A DNA stretch of 64,000 bases. It comes from Rhizobium sp. 18065 (GTDB lineage Bacteria; Pseudomonadota; Alphaproteobacteria; Rhizobiales; Rhizobiaceae). The number at the start of each line of letters is the position of its first letter. The first letter of the stretch is position 1. Positions 35,918 through 45,261 of this stretch are shown piece by piece. The stretch is taken from positions 930,001 through 994,000 of the forward strand of contig NZ_CACSJP010000001.1 in the NCBI RefSeq assembly GCF_902706095.1, given 5' to 3'. The notes under the pieces are model-generated. The model had not been told where the DNA came from. It ran no database searches and saw only the letters and a list, made by a program, of their open reading frames with translations. The position numbers and the translations under genes are program-made.

Positions 35918-36259
35918 CTATTTGAAATAGACGTCGGGTTCCGGCAGCCCGTTCAGGCTGAAGCCGAATTCGGCGCGGGCGATCTTGCATTCCTCGTCGC
36001 CCGGCATGCAGGTCCGACAGACATGCGGCCGCACCGCATAGACGGAACAGCCGACATGTTTGCCGACTTCGCCGGTGAGCGCGCAGCAGCGGCCGTTCTC
36101 GAATTTCATCCCGCTTTCGTCCTTGGCGATCATCGCCTCGGGAATGGCGGCAAGCTCCTCGTCGCTTTCCAGCGAAAAGCGCGGCCAGTCCGCCGAGTAG
36201 GCGCAGCAGGCGCCGCAGCTCTGACAGTCGAAGATCTCCGGGGGCGAGGTTTCAAGCAT
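35918..36259 (-). CDS. YkgJ-family cysteine-cluster protein
   Basis: This 113-residue protein has the zinc- or iron-chelating YkgJ pattern: CQSCGACC near the N terminus, CCALTGEVGKHVGCSVY in the middle and RPHVCRTC later. The family is proposed to bind metal through these cysteines; its role is not settled. The start at 36259 follows GAGGCGAGGCTG, which overlaps the stop region of the upstream MFS gene, so the two are likely co-transcribed. Confidence 0.82.
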   Translation of the reverse strand: MLETSPPEIFDCQSCGACCAYSADWPRFSLESDEELAAIPEAMIAKDESGMKFENGRCCALTGEVGKHVGCSVYAVRPHVCRTCMPGDEECKIARAEFGFSLNGLPEPDVYFK

Positions 36260-36269
36260 CAGCCTCGCC

Positions 36270-37442
36270 TCAGTTCCGCTGCCGGATGCGCAGCAGGTTG
36301 ACCGCAAAAACGAAGGTGAAGACCAGCATCAAAAGGCCGGTGAAGATCGGTCCCGCATCGACCGAGACAAGATCCATCGTGGCACCCGTGGCGCCGGAAC
36401 CGAAGGCGCTGCCGATCGCGTAGGACAGGGCAAAGACGGCGCTGCCCGACACCAGCAAGCCACCGCGAAAGCGTTCGCCCAGAAGCGTCAGGCTGGCGGT
36501 ATAGAGCGAGAAGCTTGCTGCGCCGAGAATGGAGACCGCAATGAGCAATCCGATCTGCGATGTCATCAGCGGCAGGGCCAGAAAGGCGAGTGCGGCAAGC
36601 AGCGAACCGGAAACCGCCACCACCGGCCGCGACACCCGGTCGAGCAGCCAGCCGACGAACGGCTGCGCAATCGCTGTCGGCAGGGCGACCATGGTGACGA
36701 CGAAGGCGGCGAAATTGGTCGAATAGCCACGCTCGACGAAATAGAGCGGGATCATCGAGATCGCGGCGATGTCCGAAAAGCCGAAGGCGAGTACCATCAG
36801 CGTCAGGATCGGGGCAAGCTTGACGAAGGTCATGAGCCCGCCGGCTTCAGACGCCTCCGGCTTTGTCTTGGCATACCGTCCGAGCATGACGGAGGCGAAG
36901 GCGACCAGCGCGACATAGGCGGCGGTCAGCGCGAACGCGAAGCCGCCTTCGATGCCGATCAGCGGAATGGCCAGCGGCCCGGCGGCAAAGCCGGCACACA
37001 TGCCGGCGCTATAGGCCCCCGACACCCGCCCGCGTATCCGGTCTGGACAGGCGGTATTCAGCCACGCTTCGCTGACCGTGTAGATGATGCTGGTGCAGAA
37101 GCCGAGCAGGAAGCGCGCGGCAAACCACACCCACAGCTGGTCGAAGACGGAAAAGGTCGCAAGCGCGACCGACACGCCGCAGAGCGAGGCGATGATCAGC
37201 CTATCGCCGCGCATCCTGCGCGTCAGCGGGCCGATCATCAGTGTCGAGGACGCAAGCCCGAGCGCAAACACCGAGGCATTCAGTCCGGACATCGTCGAGG
37301 ACACGCCGCGGCTTTCGAGGATCAGGGCAATCAACGGATAGGTCAGGCCCTGGCCGACGGCAAAGGCAGTAACCCCCAGGATGACGACGCCAATCGCCGC
37401 CCAATCGGGTGCGAAGTCCTCCGCTGTCGTCAATGTGTGCAT
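36270..37442 (-). CDS. Major facilitator superfamily transporter
   Basis: This 390-residue inner-membrane protein has about 12 hydrophobic segments and an MFS-like loop (TRRMRGDRLIIASL). Segments such as LLGFCTSIIYTVSEAWLN and the second-half QPFVGWLLDRVSRPVV resemble the YcaD-type subfamily of putative sugar/drug transporters. The substrate cannot be inferred. It starts after GGAGGTCACC and is followed 10 bases later by the YkgJ-type gene. Confidence 0.85.
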   Translation of the reverse strand: MHTLTTAEDFAPDWAAIGVVILGVTAFAVGQGLTYPLIALILESRGVSSTMSGLNASVFALGLASSTLMIGPLTRRMRGDRLIIASLCGVSVALATFSVFDQLWVWFAARFLLGFCTSIIYTVSEAWLNTACPDRIRGRVSGAYSAGMCAGFAAGPLAIPLIGIEGGFAFALTAAYVALVAFASVMLGRYAKTKPEASEAGGLMTFVKLAPILTLMVLAFGFSDIAAISMIPLYFVERGYSTNFAAFVVTMVALPTAIAQPFVGWLLDRVSRPVVAVSGSLLAALAFLALPLMTSQIGLLIAVSILGAASFSLYTASLTLLGERFRGGLLVSGSAVFALSYAIGSAFGSGATGATMDLVSVDAGPIFTGLLMLVFTFVFAVNLLRIRQRN

Positions 37443-37556
37443 GGTGACCTCCGGGGCGCCCTTGAGCGCCGGCTCATCCTCGCCTCAATATCCGGGCGGG
37501 CAGGGGAAGTCCAGCAGGAGAGGGGTATCCGCCAAGTTCCAGCGAACGGGGCTACA

Positions 37557-39476
37557 TCATCCCGCGGCATTGACCCCGGCTCGGGTTTCGCCGAGTGCTG
37601 CAAACACGGTCTTGAGAATGCCGGCGGCATCGAGGCCGGCCTTGGCATACATCACCTCCGGCTTGGCCTGATCCATCCAGTAGTCCGGCAGGACCAGCGA
37701 ACGCATCTTCAGGCCGCCGTCGAGCAGGCCTTCATTGACCAGTAGATGCACGACCTGACTACCGAAGCCGCCGACGGCGCCTTCCTCGACAGTCACCAGC
37801 ACAGCATGTTCGCGGGCGAGGCGACGGATCAGGTCGACATCGAGCGGCTTGGCAAAGCGCGCATCCGCCACGGTCGTCGACAGTCCGGCCGCGTCGAGAT
37901 CTTCGGCAGCCAGCAGGCAGTCGGCCAGACGCGTGCCGAAGGACAGAAGCGCCACCTTGGTGCCTTCCTTGACGATCCGGCCGCGGCCGATCTCGAGGAT
38001 TTCGCCGCGTTCCGGCAGGGCAACGCCCACACCTTCGCCACGCGGATAGCGGAACGAGATCGGACCATCGTCATAGGCCGCGGCCGTGCGCACCATGTGC
38101 TTCAGCTCCGCCTCGTCGGCGGCTGCCATCACCACAAAGCCGGGCAGGGATGCGAGGAAACCGGTGTCGAAGGAACCGGCATGTGTCGGTCCATCGGCGC
38201 CGACAAAGCCGGCGCGATCGATCGGGAAGCGGACCGGCAGACCCTGGATCGCCACGTCATGCACGACCTGGTCGTAGCCGCGCTGCAGGAAGGTGGAATA
38301 AAGCGCGCAGAACGGCTTGAAACCTTCCGACGCCAGACCGGCGGCAAAGGTCACGGCATGCTGCTCGGCAATGCCGACATCGAAGGTGCGCTTGGGAAAG
38401 AGTTCCTGCAGCTTGTCGAGGCCTGTGCCGGACGGCATGGCGGCGGTGATGCCGACGATTTTTTCGTCAAGCGTGGCTTCCTGCACCAGCGCATCGCCGA
38501 ATACGGCGGTGTAGCTCGGCGCATTCGGCTTGGCCTTCGCCTGCGTCCCGGTGATCACGTCGAACTTGTTGACGCCGTGATACTTGTCGGCGGCCGCTTC
38601 CGCCGGCGCATAACCCTTGCCCTTCTGCGTCACCACATGGATCAGCACCGGACCCTTGCCATTGTCGCGCACATTGCGCAGCACGGGCAAAAGATGCTCG
38701 AAGGAATGGCCGTCGATCGGGCCGATATGGTAGAATCCCATCTCCTCGAACATCGTTCCGCCGGTCACATAGCCGCGCGCATGTTCGACGGCACGGGTAA
38801 TCGCCCGGTCGATATTCTTGCCGAGATAGGCCGTCAGCTTCTTGCCGATATCGCGGATGCCCATATAGGTCCGGCCGGAGGCGAGACGCGCCAGATAGGC
38901 ACTCATCGCGCCGGTCGGCGGCGCGATCGACATGTCGTTGTCATTGAGGATGACGATCAGCCGGGCGTCGAGCGCACCGGCATTGTTCAGCGCCTCATAG
39001 GCCATGCCGGCCGACATCGCACCATCGCCGATCACTGCGATCACTTTGCGATCGGAGTTCGAGAGTTCGGCCGCAACCGCCATGCCGAGACCGGCAGAGA
39101 TCGACGTCGACGAATGGGCCGCACCAAAGGGGTCGTATTCGCTCTCGGCGCGCTTGGTGAAGCCGGAAAGGCCATCTTCCTGACGCAGCGTCCGGATCCG
39201 ATCACGGCGCCCGGTGAGGATCTTGTGTGGATAGCATTGGTGGCCGACATCGAAGATCAGCCGGTCGTCCGGCGTGTTGAACACCTTGTGGATGGCGATG
39301 GTCAGTTCGACCACGCCAAGTCCCGCACCCAGGTGGCCTCCGGTCTTGGAGACGGCATCGATCATCTCGTCGCGCAGCTCGCGGGCGAACTGCGGCAGAT
39401 CACGATCTTCGATGGTCCGCAAGTCGGCAGGCAGCTTGACCTTGTCGAGAAGGGGTGTGTCGGGCAGGGATGTCAC
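37557..39476 (-). CDS. dxs: 1-deoxy-D-xylulose-5-phosphate synthase
   Basis: Dxs condenses pyruvate and glyceraldehyde 3-phosphate, the first step of the MEP isoprenoid pathway, using thiamine diphosphate. The 639-residue protein has [12 protein letters not shown] at the N terminus, the ThDP motif [16 protein letters not shown], the middle domain [17 protein letters not shown] with the catalytic Glu, and the transketolase C-terminal domain. It starts at a GTG. In relatives xseB, dxs and tlyA are adjacent as I recall; here xseB is 1.9 kb away and tlyA more than 10 kb away. Confidence 0.95.
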   Translation of the reverse strand: MTSLPDTPLLDKVKLPADLRTIEDRDLPQFARELRDEMIDAVSKTGGHLGAGLGVVELTIAIHKVFNTPDDRLIFDVGHQCYPHKILTGRRDRIRTLRQEDGLSGFTKRAESEYDPFGAAHSSTSISAGLGMAVAAELSNSDRKVIAVIGDGAMSAGMAYEALNNAGALDARLIVILNDNDMSIAPPTGAMSAYLARLASGRTYMGIRDIGKKLTAYLGKNIDRAITRAVEHARGYVTGGTMFEEMGFYHIGPIDGHSFEHLLPVLRNVRDNGKGPVLIHVVTQKGKGYAPAEAAADKYHGVNKFDVITGTQAKAKPNAPSYTAVFGDALVQEATLDEKIVGITAAMPSGTGLDKLQELFPKRTFDVGIAEQHAVTFAAGLASEGFKPFCALYSTFLQRGYDQVVHDVAIQGLPVRFPIDRAGFVGADGPTHAGSFDTGFLASLPGFVVMAAADEAELKHMVRTAAAYDDGPISFRYPRGEGVGVALPERGEILEIGRGRIVKEGTKVALLSFGTRLADCLLAAEDLDAAGLSTTVADARFAKPLDVDLIRRLAREHAVLVTVEEGAVGGFGSQVVHLLVNEGLLDGGLKMRSLVLPDYWMDQAKPEVMYAKAGLDAAGILKTVFAALGETRAGVNAAG

Positions 39477-39567
39477 GGGCTCATGCCTCTTCTAGTCGTC
39501 GTTGGGTGCGCGATACCATCCTCGCAGGATCAGGGCAAATCGACGGCACCAACCAGTTATATAGACA

Positions 39568-40494
39568 TCAACGACCGTCCGGCAAAGGCACAAACTCCTC
39601 TTCGTCGCCCGGAACGATGTCGAAGCGCCCGGTTCTCCACTCTTCCTTGGCCTGTTCTATGCGTTCCTTCGAGGAGGAGACGAAGTTCCACCAGATGAAT
39701 TTCTTCGAATCCATCGCAGCACCACCGAACAGCATGACATGGCAGCCCTGGGCGCCACCGACCAGCGTGATGGGGTCGCCAGCCCGGAAAACCAGCAATT
39801 GATCGGCGGCAAACCGGTCGCCGGCGATCTCGATCTCGCCCTCCAGCACGTAGAGCGCCCGCTCTTCCTGCGTCGCATCGAAAGGGAAACGGGCATGTGG
39901 CTGCAGGGTCAGGTCCACATAAAGCGTCTCGGAAAACGATGCGACCGGCGACGTTATGCCGCCCATCGATCCGATCACCACCCGACCGGCTGCGCCCCCG
40001 GCGTTAAAAAGTGGCAACTCGGTCTTGGCCGTATGGGCAAACGCCGGATCGATTTCCTCCATCCGCTCCGGCAGCGCCAGCCATGTCTGCAGGCCGGAAA
40101 TCGACAAAGGGTGGCCGCGCAGGTTTTCCGGCGTGCGCTCCGAATGCACGATGCCGCGCCCGGCCGTCATCAGGTTGATGTCACCCGGCGCGATCACCAG
40201 TTCGGTGCCGAGGCTGTCGCGATGCTTGATCTCGCCGTCGAACAGATAGGTGACGGTCGACAGCCCGATATGGGGGTGCGGCCTGACATCCATCGCATCG
40301 CCGGCCTTGAGCACCGCCGGGCCCATGCGGTCGAAGAAGATGAACGGCCCGACCAGCCGCCGCTTCGCCGATGGCAGCGCCCGGCGCACCGAAAAGTTGC
40401 CGATATCGCTGGAGCGCGGGATGATCAGATGCTCGATGGCATCGCAGGCGAACGTATCGCCGGGAACGGGGTCATTGCCGGGAAAGAAGGACAT
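39568..40494 (-). CDS. Pirin-family protein
   Basis: This 308-residue bicupin protein has the metal-site motif RPHPHIGLSTVTYLFDGEI with the expected histidines, the later His in GRGIVHSE, and a second cupin (LYVLEGEIEIAG). Bacterial pirins such as YhhW act as quercetinase-like dioxygenases or bind metabolic enzymes; the role here is unknown. It sits between dxs and a toxin-antitoxin-like pair. Confidence 0.88.
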   Translation of the reverse strand: MSFFPGNDPVPGDTFACDAIEHLIIPRSSDIGNFSVRRALPSAKRRLVGPFIFFDRMGPAVLKAGDAMDVRPHPHIGLSTVTYLFDGEIKHRDSLGTELVIAPGDINLMTAGRGIVHSERTPENLRGHPLSISGLQTWLALPERMEEIDPAFAHTAKTELPLFNAGGAAGRVVIGSMGGITSPVASFSETLYVDLTLQPHARFPFDATQEERALYVLEGEIEIAGDRFAADQLLVFRAGDPITLVGGAQGCHVMLFGGAAMDSKKFIWWNFVSSSKERIEQAKEEWRTGRFDIVPGDEEEFVPLPDGR

Positions 40495-40657
40495 GGGCGC
40501 AAGTCTCCGGTTTATCGTGGCGCCACTGTAATCCGGGATTGCCGCCGCGCACAGTGCGCTGCGCGGATGGAAGCTGTGACGCAGCGTCCAATTTTTGGGG
40601 AACTTGCGGTGTCTACGATTGATTGACGCCTATGGCGTTGAATGTCATATTGACGAT

Positions 40658-40948
40658 ATGAAGGCCGAGCTGCTCTTTCGTGAACGTATCATCTACAACG
40701 ATGGAGCCATTCTCGAGATGACCGTCTGGCAGGTTCCCATGCCTGTCCCACCGTCGCGGCATTTCCTGAAATACTCGCTGTTCTATGGTCGGCCCGGCGA
40801 GCGCATCGTCTTGTACGATAACGAGCGCGGTAAAGGTGACCATAGACATTATGGACCACGTGAGGAGGCATACCGATTTGTCTCCGTGGAGCGATTGCTC
40901 ACAGACTTCAGAAGCGATGTCGAATTGGCCAGAGGTGAAACAATATGA
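40658..40948 (+). CDS. DUF6516-family protein, putative toxin
   Basis: This 96-residue protein starts MKAELLFRERIIYNDG and contains LKYSLFYGRPGERIVLYDNE followed by KGDHRHYGPREEAYRF, the DUF6516 signature. The conserved DNERGKGDHRHYG block suggests an active site. DUF6516 genes are usually paired with a small HTH gene and are predicted toxins; here the pair overlaps by 4 bases (ATGA). An in-frame start further upstream (40595) lacks support. The pair is inserted between two housekeeping genes, consistent with mobility. Confidence 0.78.
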   Translation: MKAELLFRERIIYNDGAILEMTVWQVPMPVPPSRHFLKYSLFYGRPGERIVLYDNERGKGDHRHYGPREEAYRFVSVERLLTDFRSDVELARGETI

Positions 40949-41298
40949 GCAAGGATATCAATATCCACGTCGGCGGCTCCTTCGACCAGGCTGCTAGTCG
41001 TTTTATCGACGCATGGCATCGCGCCGAGGCGGGAGATCCGGTTTCGGAAGAGCACCTGACATTTGTCGACTGGGAGGCCTTTACCCGTACCATGACGGGC
41101 AAGCGCCTTGAGTTGTTGCGGTATCTTCACCGCCATCCCCAGGATAGCGTTGCGGCCTTGGCCCGTAGCCTCAAGCGCGATTACCGCCGGGTGCATGAGG
41201 ACGTCGAGATTCTGACCGCGGCCGGTCTGATCAATCGTGATGGGCTGACGCTGACTGCGGGATACGATGAAATCCGCACAGTGATCAACATAAGTTAG
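40945..41298 (+). CDS. HTH protein, putative antitoxin paired with DUF6516
   Basis: This 117-residue protein has a winged helix-turn-helix (LRYLHRHPQDSVAALARSLK, then RDYRRVHEDVEILTAAGLI), like MarR/HVO_A0114-type putative DNA-binding proteins. Its N terminus (INIHVGGSFDQAASRF) is probably the toxin-interacting part. Its start overlaps the DUF6516 stop by 4 bases, so the toxin gene comes first, the reverse of the usual order. It likely neutralises the partner and represses the operon. Confidence 0.75.
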   Translation: MSKDINIHVGGSFDQAASRFIDAWHRAEAGDPVSEEHLTFVDWEAFTRTMTGKRLELLRYLHRHPQDSVAALARSLKRDYRRVHEDVEILTAAGLINRDGLTLTAGYDEIRTVINIS

Positions 41299-41337
41299 GC
41301 AACGGTTGTCCGCTTCAGCAGGAGCCGTGAGATAAGC

Positions 41338-41592
41338 TCACTGCCCGTCGAGCGGCTCGACGCCGGCCGGCTTGCCGGCGCGGTCGAGGCGGATTTTCTC
41401 GATCCGGTTTTCGGCCGCCGAGAGAAGCGTCTCGCAATGTTTCTTCAGCAGCTCGCCACGCTCGTAGATGGCGATGGATTCGTCCAGCGCCACGTCGCCG
41501 CGCTCCAGCCGCGCCACGATGCTTTCGAGTTCGGCCACGGCCTTTTCGAAGGAATAGCCGGTCAGGTCGGCGGGGGCGGCGGTGTCGGACAT
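41338..41592 (-). CDS. xseB: Exodeoxyribonuclease VII small subunit
   Basis: XseB joins several copies to one XseA to form the single-strand exonuclease VII. The 84-residue protein has the family pattern [20 protein letters not shown], then [19 protein letters not shown], a helical hairpin. The start at 41592 follows AAGGG and lies 3 bases inside the end of the histone deacetylase-like gene, so the two are coupled. xseA is not in the window. Confidence 0.93.
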   Translation of the reverse strand: MSDTAAPADLTGYSFEKAVAELESIVARLERGDVALDESIAIYERGELLKKHCETLLSAAENRIEKIRLDRAGKPAGVEPLDGQ

Positions 41593-41594
41593 AC

Positions 41595-42530
41595 TCAACC
41601 CTTCATCAGTCTAGCGATATGCAGGCCGGCCGATTCGGCCAGACCCTCGAGATCATAGCCGCCTTCAAGCAGGCTGACGACCCGGTTCTTGGCAAAGCGA
41701 TCGGCAACTTCGAGCAGGCGCCCGGTCGCCCAGTCGAAATCCTCGCCGACCAGGTTGATCTGCGCTAAGGGATCGCGGTGATGCGCGTCGAAGCCGGCCG
41801 AGATCAGGATCAGGTCCGGTGAAAAATCATGCAGTGCCGTCAGCACGCGCGACTTGAACGCCTCGCGAAAGTGGTCGGAGCCAACATTCGGCGAAAGCGG
41901 TGCGTTGACGATATTGTTCTTCGTGCCCGTCTCGTCCTTGGCGCCGGTGCCGGGATAAAGCGGCATCTGGTGCGTCGAGCAGAACAGCACGGACGGATCG
42001 TCCCAGAAAATGTCCTGCGTGCCATTGCCGTGATGCACGTCCCAGTCGACGATCGCGACACGCTCGACGCCATAGACCTTCTGCGCATGACGGGCGGCGA
42101 TCGCCACCGTGTTGAACAGGCAAAAGCCCATGGCCTTCGACTTCTCGGCATGATGGCCAGGTGGCCGTCCGGCGACAAAGGCATTGTCGGCCTTGCCGGT
42201 CATCACGTCGTCGACGGCCGATAGTGCGCCGCCGATTGCCGTCAGAGCAACTTGCAGGCTTTTCGGCGAGGCATAGGTGTCGGCCTCGATCTGGTTGATC
42301 TCGCCGTCTTCCTCCGGGATCTGGCGCATCACTGCAAACAGATGCTCCTCCGGATGCGCCAGCGTCACCGCATCTTCGTTGGCCTGCTTCGCCTCGATCC
42401 GCACCAGACGCTCGAAATTCGGATGCTCCAGCGCGATGTTCAACGAGCGCAGCCGGTCGGCCCGCTCCGGGTGGCCGGGTGGCGTATTGTGCTCGAGAAA
42501 CAGCGGATTCTCATAGAGATGTGTGGTCAT
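41595..42530 (-). CDS. Histone deacetylase-family protein (acetylpolyamine amidohydrolase-like)
   Basis: This 311-residue zinc hydrolase has the HDAC-fold motifs [19 protein letters not shown], the metal-binding [16 protein letters not shown], and [14 protein letters not shown]. Bacterial members deacetylate polyamines, acetoin-related compounds or proteins; the natural substrate is unknown. The start at 42530 (MTTHLYENP) follows GAGG. It heads a unit with xseB. Confidence 0.9.
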   Translation of the reverse strand: MTTHLYENPLFLEHNTPPGHPERADRLRSLNIALEHPNFERLVRIEAKQANEDAVTLAHPEEHLFAVMRQIPEEDGEINQIEADTYASPKSLQVALTAIGGALSAVDDVMTGKADNAFVAGRPPGHHAEKSKAMGFCLFNTVAIAARHAQKVYGVERVAIVDWDVHHGNGTQDIFWDDPSVLFCSTHQMPLYPGTGAKDETGTKNNIVNAPLSPNVGSDHFREAFKSRVLTALHDFSPDLILISAGFDAHHRDPLAQINLVGEDFDWATGRLLEVADRFAKNRVVSLLEGGYDLEGLAESAGLHIARLMKG

Positions 42531-42720
42531 GGCATTTTTCCTCGATCGCGCCTGTACATAACGCGCCCGTGGGTCATCTTCCACCACAGACCGGCGTTTT
42601 TACAGTATTCGGCATCCGCTTCGCGGTTTACCCTGTTTCGCGACGCTTGGCGGTCGGCCTTGTTATCTTTTAGCCAATGCCGTTAAATGCGCCAAAGCCA
42701 TGGAAAGACAGGCCTTCTTC

Positions 42721-43122
42721 ATGAATGAGATCGAACGGGTCGAGGTGAGCCAACTCACAATCCCCTATCGCGACATTGGCATGTCCGGCGAGATGCAGGC
42801 GGCCGCCTATGTGACCCATGCCGAGGCCGCGCTGACGCATTTCTGGCGCTATCGCCCGCCACTGGAAGACGAGCCGAACTATACTGTGTCCAAGCTCGAA
42901 CTGCGGCTTTTCTTTCCCCTGCGCTTCGAAGACAAGGTCACGCTCACCGTCAAGATCGACAAGATCGGCGGCAAGTCGCTCGGCTTCGAGGTCCTGTTCG
43001 ACAAGGACGGCCAGACGGCAGCCGAGGTCGACGTGATCTGGACGGCGCGGGATCCCGAGACCACTGAGCCGGTGGCGCTTCCTGAAGACACGCGCGACTG
43101 GCTGTATCGCTATCTGAGGTAG
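42721..43122 (+). CDS. Hotdog-fold thioesterase-like protein with altered active site
   Basis: This 133-residue protein resembles YbgC-type acyl-CoA thioesterases: PYRDIGMSGEMQAAAYVTHAEAAL, then RLFFPLRFEDKVTLTVKIDKIG and SLGFEVLFDK. In active relatives the first motif reads like D-x-D...G-H-x-N; here the second Asp is Gly, the His is Glu and the Asn is Gln, so catalysis may be lost or changed. The start could instead be the in-frame ATG at 42700. It converges on a phosphotransferase gene. Confidence 0.72.
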   Translation: MNEIERVEVSQLTIPYRDIGMSGEMQAAAYVTHAEAALTHFWRYRPPLEDEPNYTVSKLELRLFFPLRFEDKVTLTVKIDKIGGKSLGFEVLFDKDGQTAAEVDVIWTARDPETTEPVALPEDTRDWLYRYLR

Positions 43123-43126
43123 TTTT

Positions 43127-44014
43127 TCAGAGCGTTTTGCGCAGGATGACGGCGAGAACTCGACGCTGCTCGTCCAGTGCGGGCGATCCGCTACGGCGCA
43201 TGTCAACCGTTGTGATCAATGCCTTCCACAGAGCCCAGCCTCTTGCACGCTGCCATGTCGCCGCATCAAGTGGCAAAGCGGTGCGAAATCGCGCTCTCGC
43301 TTCGCCATCGAGGAAGGTCCAGGTAATGACCAGATCGCAGGCTGGATCACCGATGGCGGCCGTACCGAAGTCGATCACGGCGGCAAGCTGCCCGCCTGCC
43401 ACCAGCAGATTGCCCGGCGCGATGTCGCCGTGAACCCAGACCGGTGGCCGCTCCCAATGGCTGGAAAGTGCCTCATTCCAGATCGCGGTCGCGACATTGC
43501 CATCAATCTCGTCGCCAAGTTCGGCGATCGCCGCAACGGTCTCGGCGCTGTAGATGCCCAGGTCGCCGCCGCGGTGGAAATTGTGCTGACCGGCCGGCGG
43601 GCCGCCCGCCGTCTCGGCCCGATGCAGGGATTGGATGAAGCCGGCAAGCCGGTCGGCAAATCCGAACATGTCCGAGACCGCTGCCGTCGTGGCCGGCTCG
43701 CCTGTGATCCAGCCATAAATGCCAAAGGGAAAGGCATAGTGTGGCGACGCTTCTCCCATTGCCAGCGGGGTCGGGATCGGCAGGGAAAGCTGCGGCGCCA
43801 GCATGGGAAGGATCCGTTGTTCCTTCGTCACCTGCGCCGCATAGCTCCCGGCGCTGGGCAACCGCACCGACATCGTTTCGCCGAGCCGGAAGGTCTGGTT
43901 GTCCCAGCCGCCGGGCACCACCTTTCGAACCGGTAGTCCCGCCCATTGTGGAAACTGGTCAGCGATCAGTGCGCGAACCAGGGTCTCGCTGATGTCCAGC
44001 CTGTCACTCAACAC
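43127..44014 (-). CDS. Aminoglycoside phosphotransferase-family kinase
   Basis: This 295-residue protein has the APH/choline kinase-like fold: a nucleotide lobe (VPGGWDNQTFRLGE), the catalytic loop WVHGDIAPGNLLV, and the metal-binding VIDFGTAAIGDPACDL. It probably phosphorylates a small-molecule hydroxyl; the family includes many kinases unrelated to antibiotics, so resistance should not be assumed. It starts at a GTG. It is followed by bioY on the same strand. Confidence 0.85.
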   Translation of the reverse strand: MLSDRLDISETLVRALIADQFPQWAGLPVRKVVPGGWDNQTFRLGETMSVRLPSAGSYAAQVTKEQRILPMLAPQLSLPIPTPLAMGEASPHYAFPFGIYGWITGEPATTAAVSDMFGFADRLAGFIQSLHRAETAGGPPAGQHNFHRGGDLGIYSAETVAAIAELGDEIDGNVATAIWNEALSSHWERPPVWVHGDIAPGNLLVAGGQLAAVIDFGTAAIGDPACDLVITWTFLDGEARARFRTALPLDAATWQRARGWALWKALITTVDMRRSGSPALDEQRRVLAVILRKTL

Positions 44015-44065
44015 CCGCGCTCCAACTGTGCCAATGCCGTTGGGCTGGCATTCTGATCAATCTGC

Positions 44066-44629
44066 TCACGCGCTCCGGTGCAGGATCGGATAACCGACCA
44101 TTACGGCGCGGCCGGCAAGGCCGGCGACGACGGCCTTGAGCAGGTCGCCCGGGATGAAGGCCATCGAGCCGTACAATGCCTTTTCCAGCCCGAGGCCGGC
44201 GCCGAAGGCGAGATAGCCGATGCCGAACAGATAGAGGACCAAAACCCCGCCGATGGCGGCCGCTGCGATGAAGCCGAGCGTCTGCTTGGTCGCCGCGAAC
44301 GTGTAGCCGGCAAAACCTTCAGCGATCCGGCCGGTGACATAGGCGGCCGGCAGCCAGCCGAGCAGGAAGCCGACGGTCGGGCCGGCGAAGACACCGAGAC
44401 CACCGCGTCCGCCGGACAGCACCGGCAGGCCGATTGCGACAAGCAGGATAACCAGTGCCACCGCAAGCACACCGCGCCTTGCACCGAGAACCACGCCGGC
44501 CAGCATGACGCCGAGCGACTGTGCGGTGATCGGCACCGGAATGAAACCGAGCGTGATCGGCGGCACGGCGCCAAGTGCCACGATGATGGCGGCAAACAAG
44601 GCGATAAGTACGAGGTCGCGTGTCTTCAT
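44066..44629 (-). CDS. bioY: Biotin transporter substrate-binding component
   Basis: BioY is the membrane S component that captures biotin for the ECF-type importer. The 187-residue protein has five to six membrane helices and the family hallmarks ITLGFIPVPITAQSLGVMLAG, VFAGPTVGFLLGWLPAAYV and SMAFIPGDLLKA. The start at 44629 follows AGGGGGATCTC. It is the last gene of bioMNY, 29 bases after bioN. Confidence 0.93.
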   Translation of the reverse strand: MKTRDLVLIALFAAIIVALGAVPPITLGFIPVPITAQSLGVMLAGVVLGARRGVLAVALVILLVAIGLPVLSGGRGGLGVFAGPTVGFLLGWLPAAYVTGRIAEGFAGYTFAATKQTLGFIAAAAIGGVLVLYLFGIGYLAFGAGLGLEKALYGSMAFIPGDLLKAVVAGLAGRAVMVGYPILHRSA

Positions 44630-44658
44630 GAGATCCCCCTGATAAACATGATCCAGCT

Positions 44659-45261
44659 TCACTGCCCGCGAATGCCGCGCGCGTCAATGGCGGCGGCGAT
44701 GCTGTCCGCATCCTTCAGCGTCGCGATGATCAGCGGCGCGATGACCGTGCCGGCCTTCGGCGTCAACCCGCGGGCGCGGTGTGCCTCGCGGATCGCATCA
44801 TAGCGCGTGATGATTTCCGGAACAAAGCGCACGACCAGCCCGACTGCAAGGCCGATATCGGCGGCCTTCAGCAGCCCCAGCCGCTCCAGCGGCATCGCCG
44901 CCCGGGTGATCACCGCGATGAAGTCCGAAATGCTCGTCGTCGCCGTGACGCTTGCGGCCAGCAGCATCAGCGCCGTCAGGCGAAGGCCGGTCACGCTCGC
45001 CTCCTCGACGCCGTTGAACAGAAGATGTAGGCCGACGACGGCGAGAATGGTGGCAAGGATCGGGACCAGCGGGCGGATCGCGACCCGCAGCGGCTGGCCG
45101 AGCCCCAGATAGATCGTACCGGTCGCCAGCGTGGCAAACGTCAGCAGCGGGATCGAGCGCGTCAGGAAGAGGAGGACGGCGAAGACCGTCAGGCCCGCGA
45201 GCTTGGCACCCGCTGGCAGGCGGTGCATCACTGTGCGGCCGTCGTGATAGAGGCTCCTCAT
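44659..45261 (-). CDS. bioN: Biotin ECF transporter transmembrane component
   Basis: BioN (EcfT type) couples the BioM ATPase to BioY. The 200-residue protein has about five membrane segments and EcfT features such as YDAIREAHRARGLTPK and SIAAAIDARGIRG, the two Ala-Arg-Gly coupling motifs. It overlaps the bioM stop by 4 bases. Confidence 0.92.
   Translation of the reverse strand: MRSLYHDGRTVMHRLPAGAKLAGLTVFAVLLFLTRSIPLLTFATLATGTIYLGLGQPLRVAIRPLVPILATILAVVGLHLLFNGVEEASVTGLRLTALMLLAASVTATTSISDFIAVITRAAMPLERLGLLKAADIGLAVGLVVRFVPEIITRYDAIREAHRARGLTPKAGTVIAPLIIATLKDADSIAAAIDARGIRGQ

Noticed and set aside
37746-39698. 650-residue plus-strand frame opposite dxs
   Set aside because: dxs is complete and unmistakable on the minus strand; the plus frame also crosses the intergenic region.
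43127-44014. Antibiotic resistance gene (aminoglycoside phosphotransferase)
   Set aside because: Only the kinase fold is shown; the family has many non-resistance members and the neighbours are housekeeping genes.
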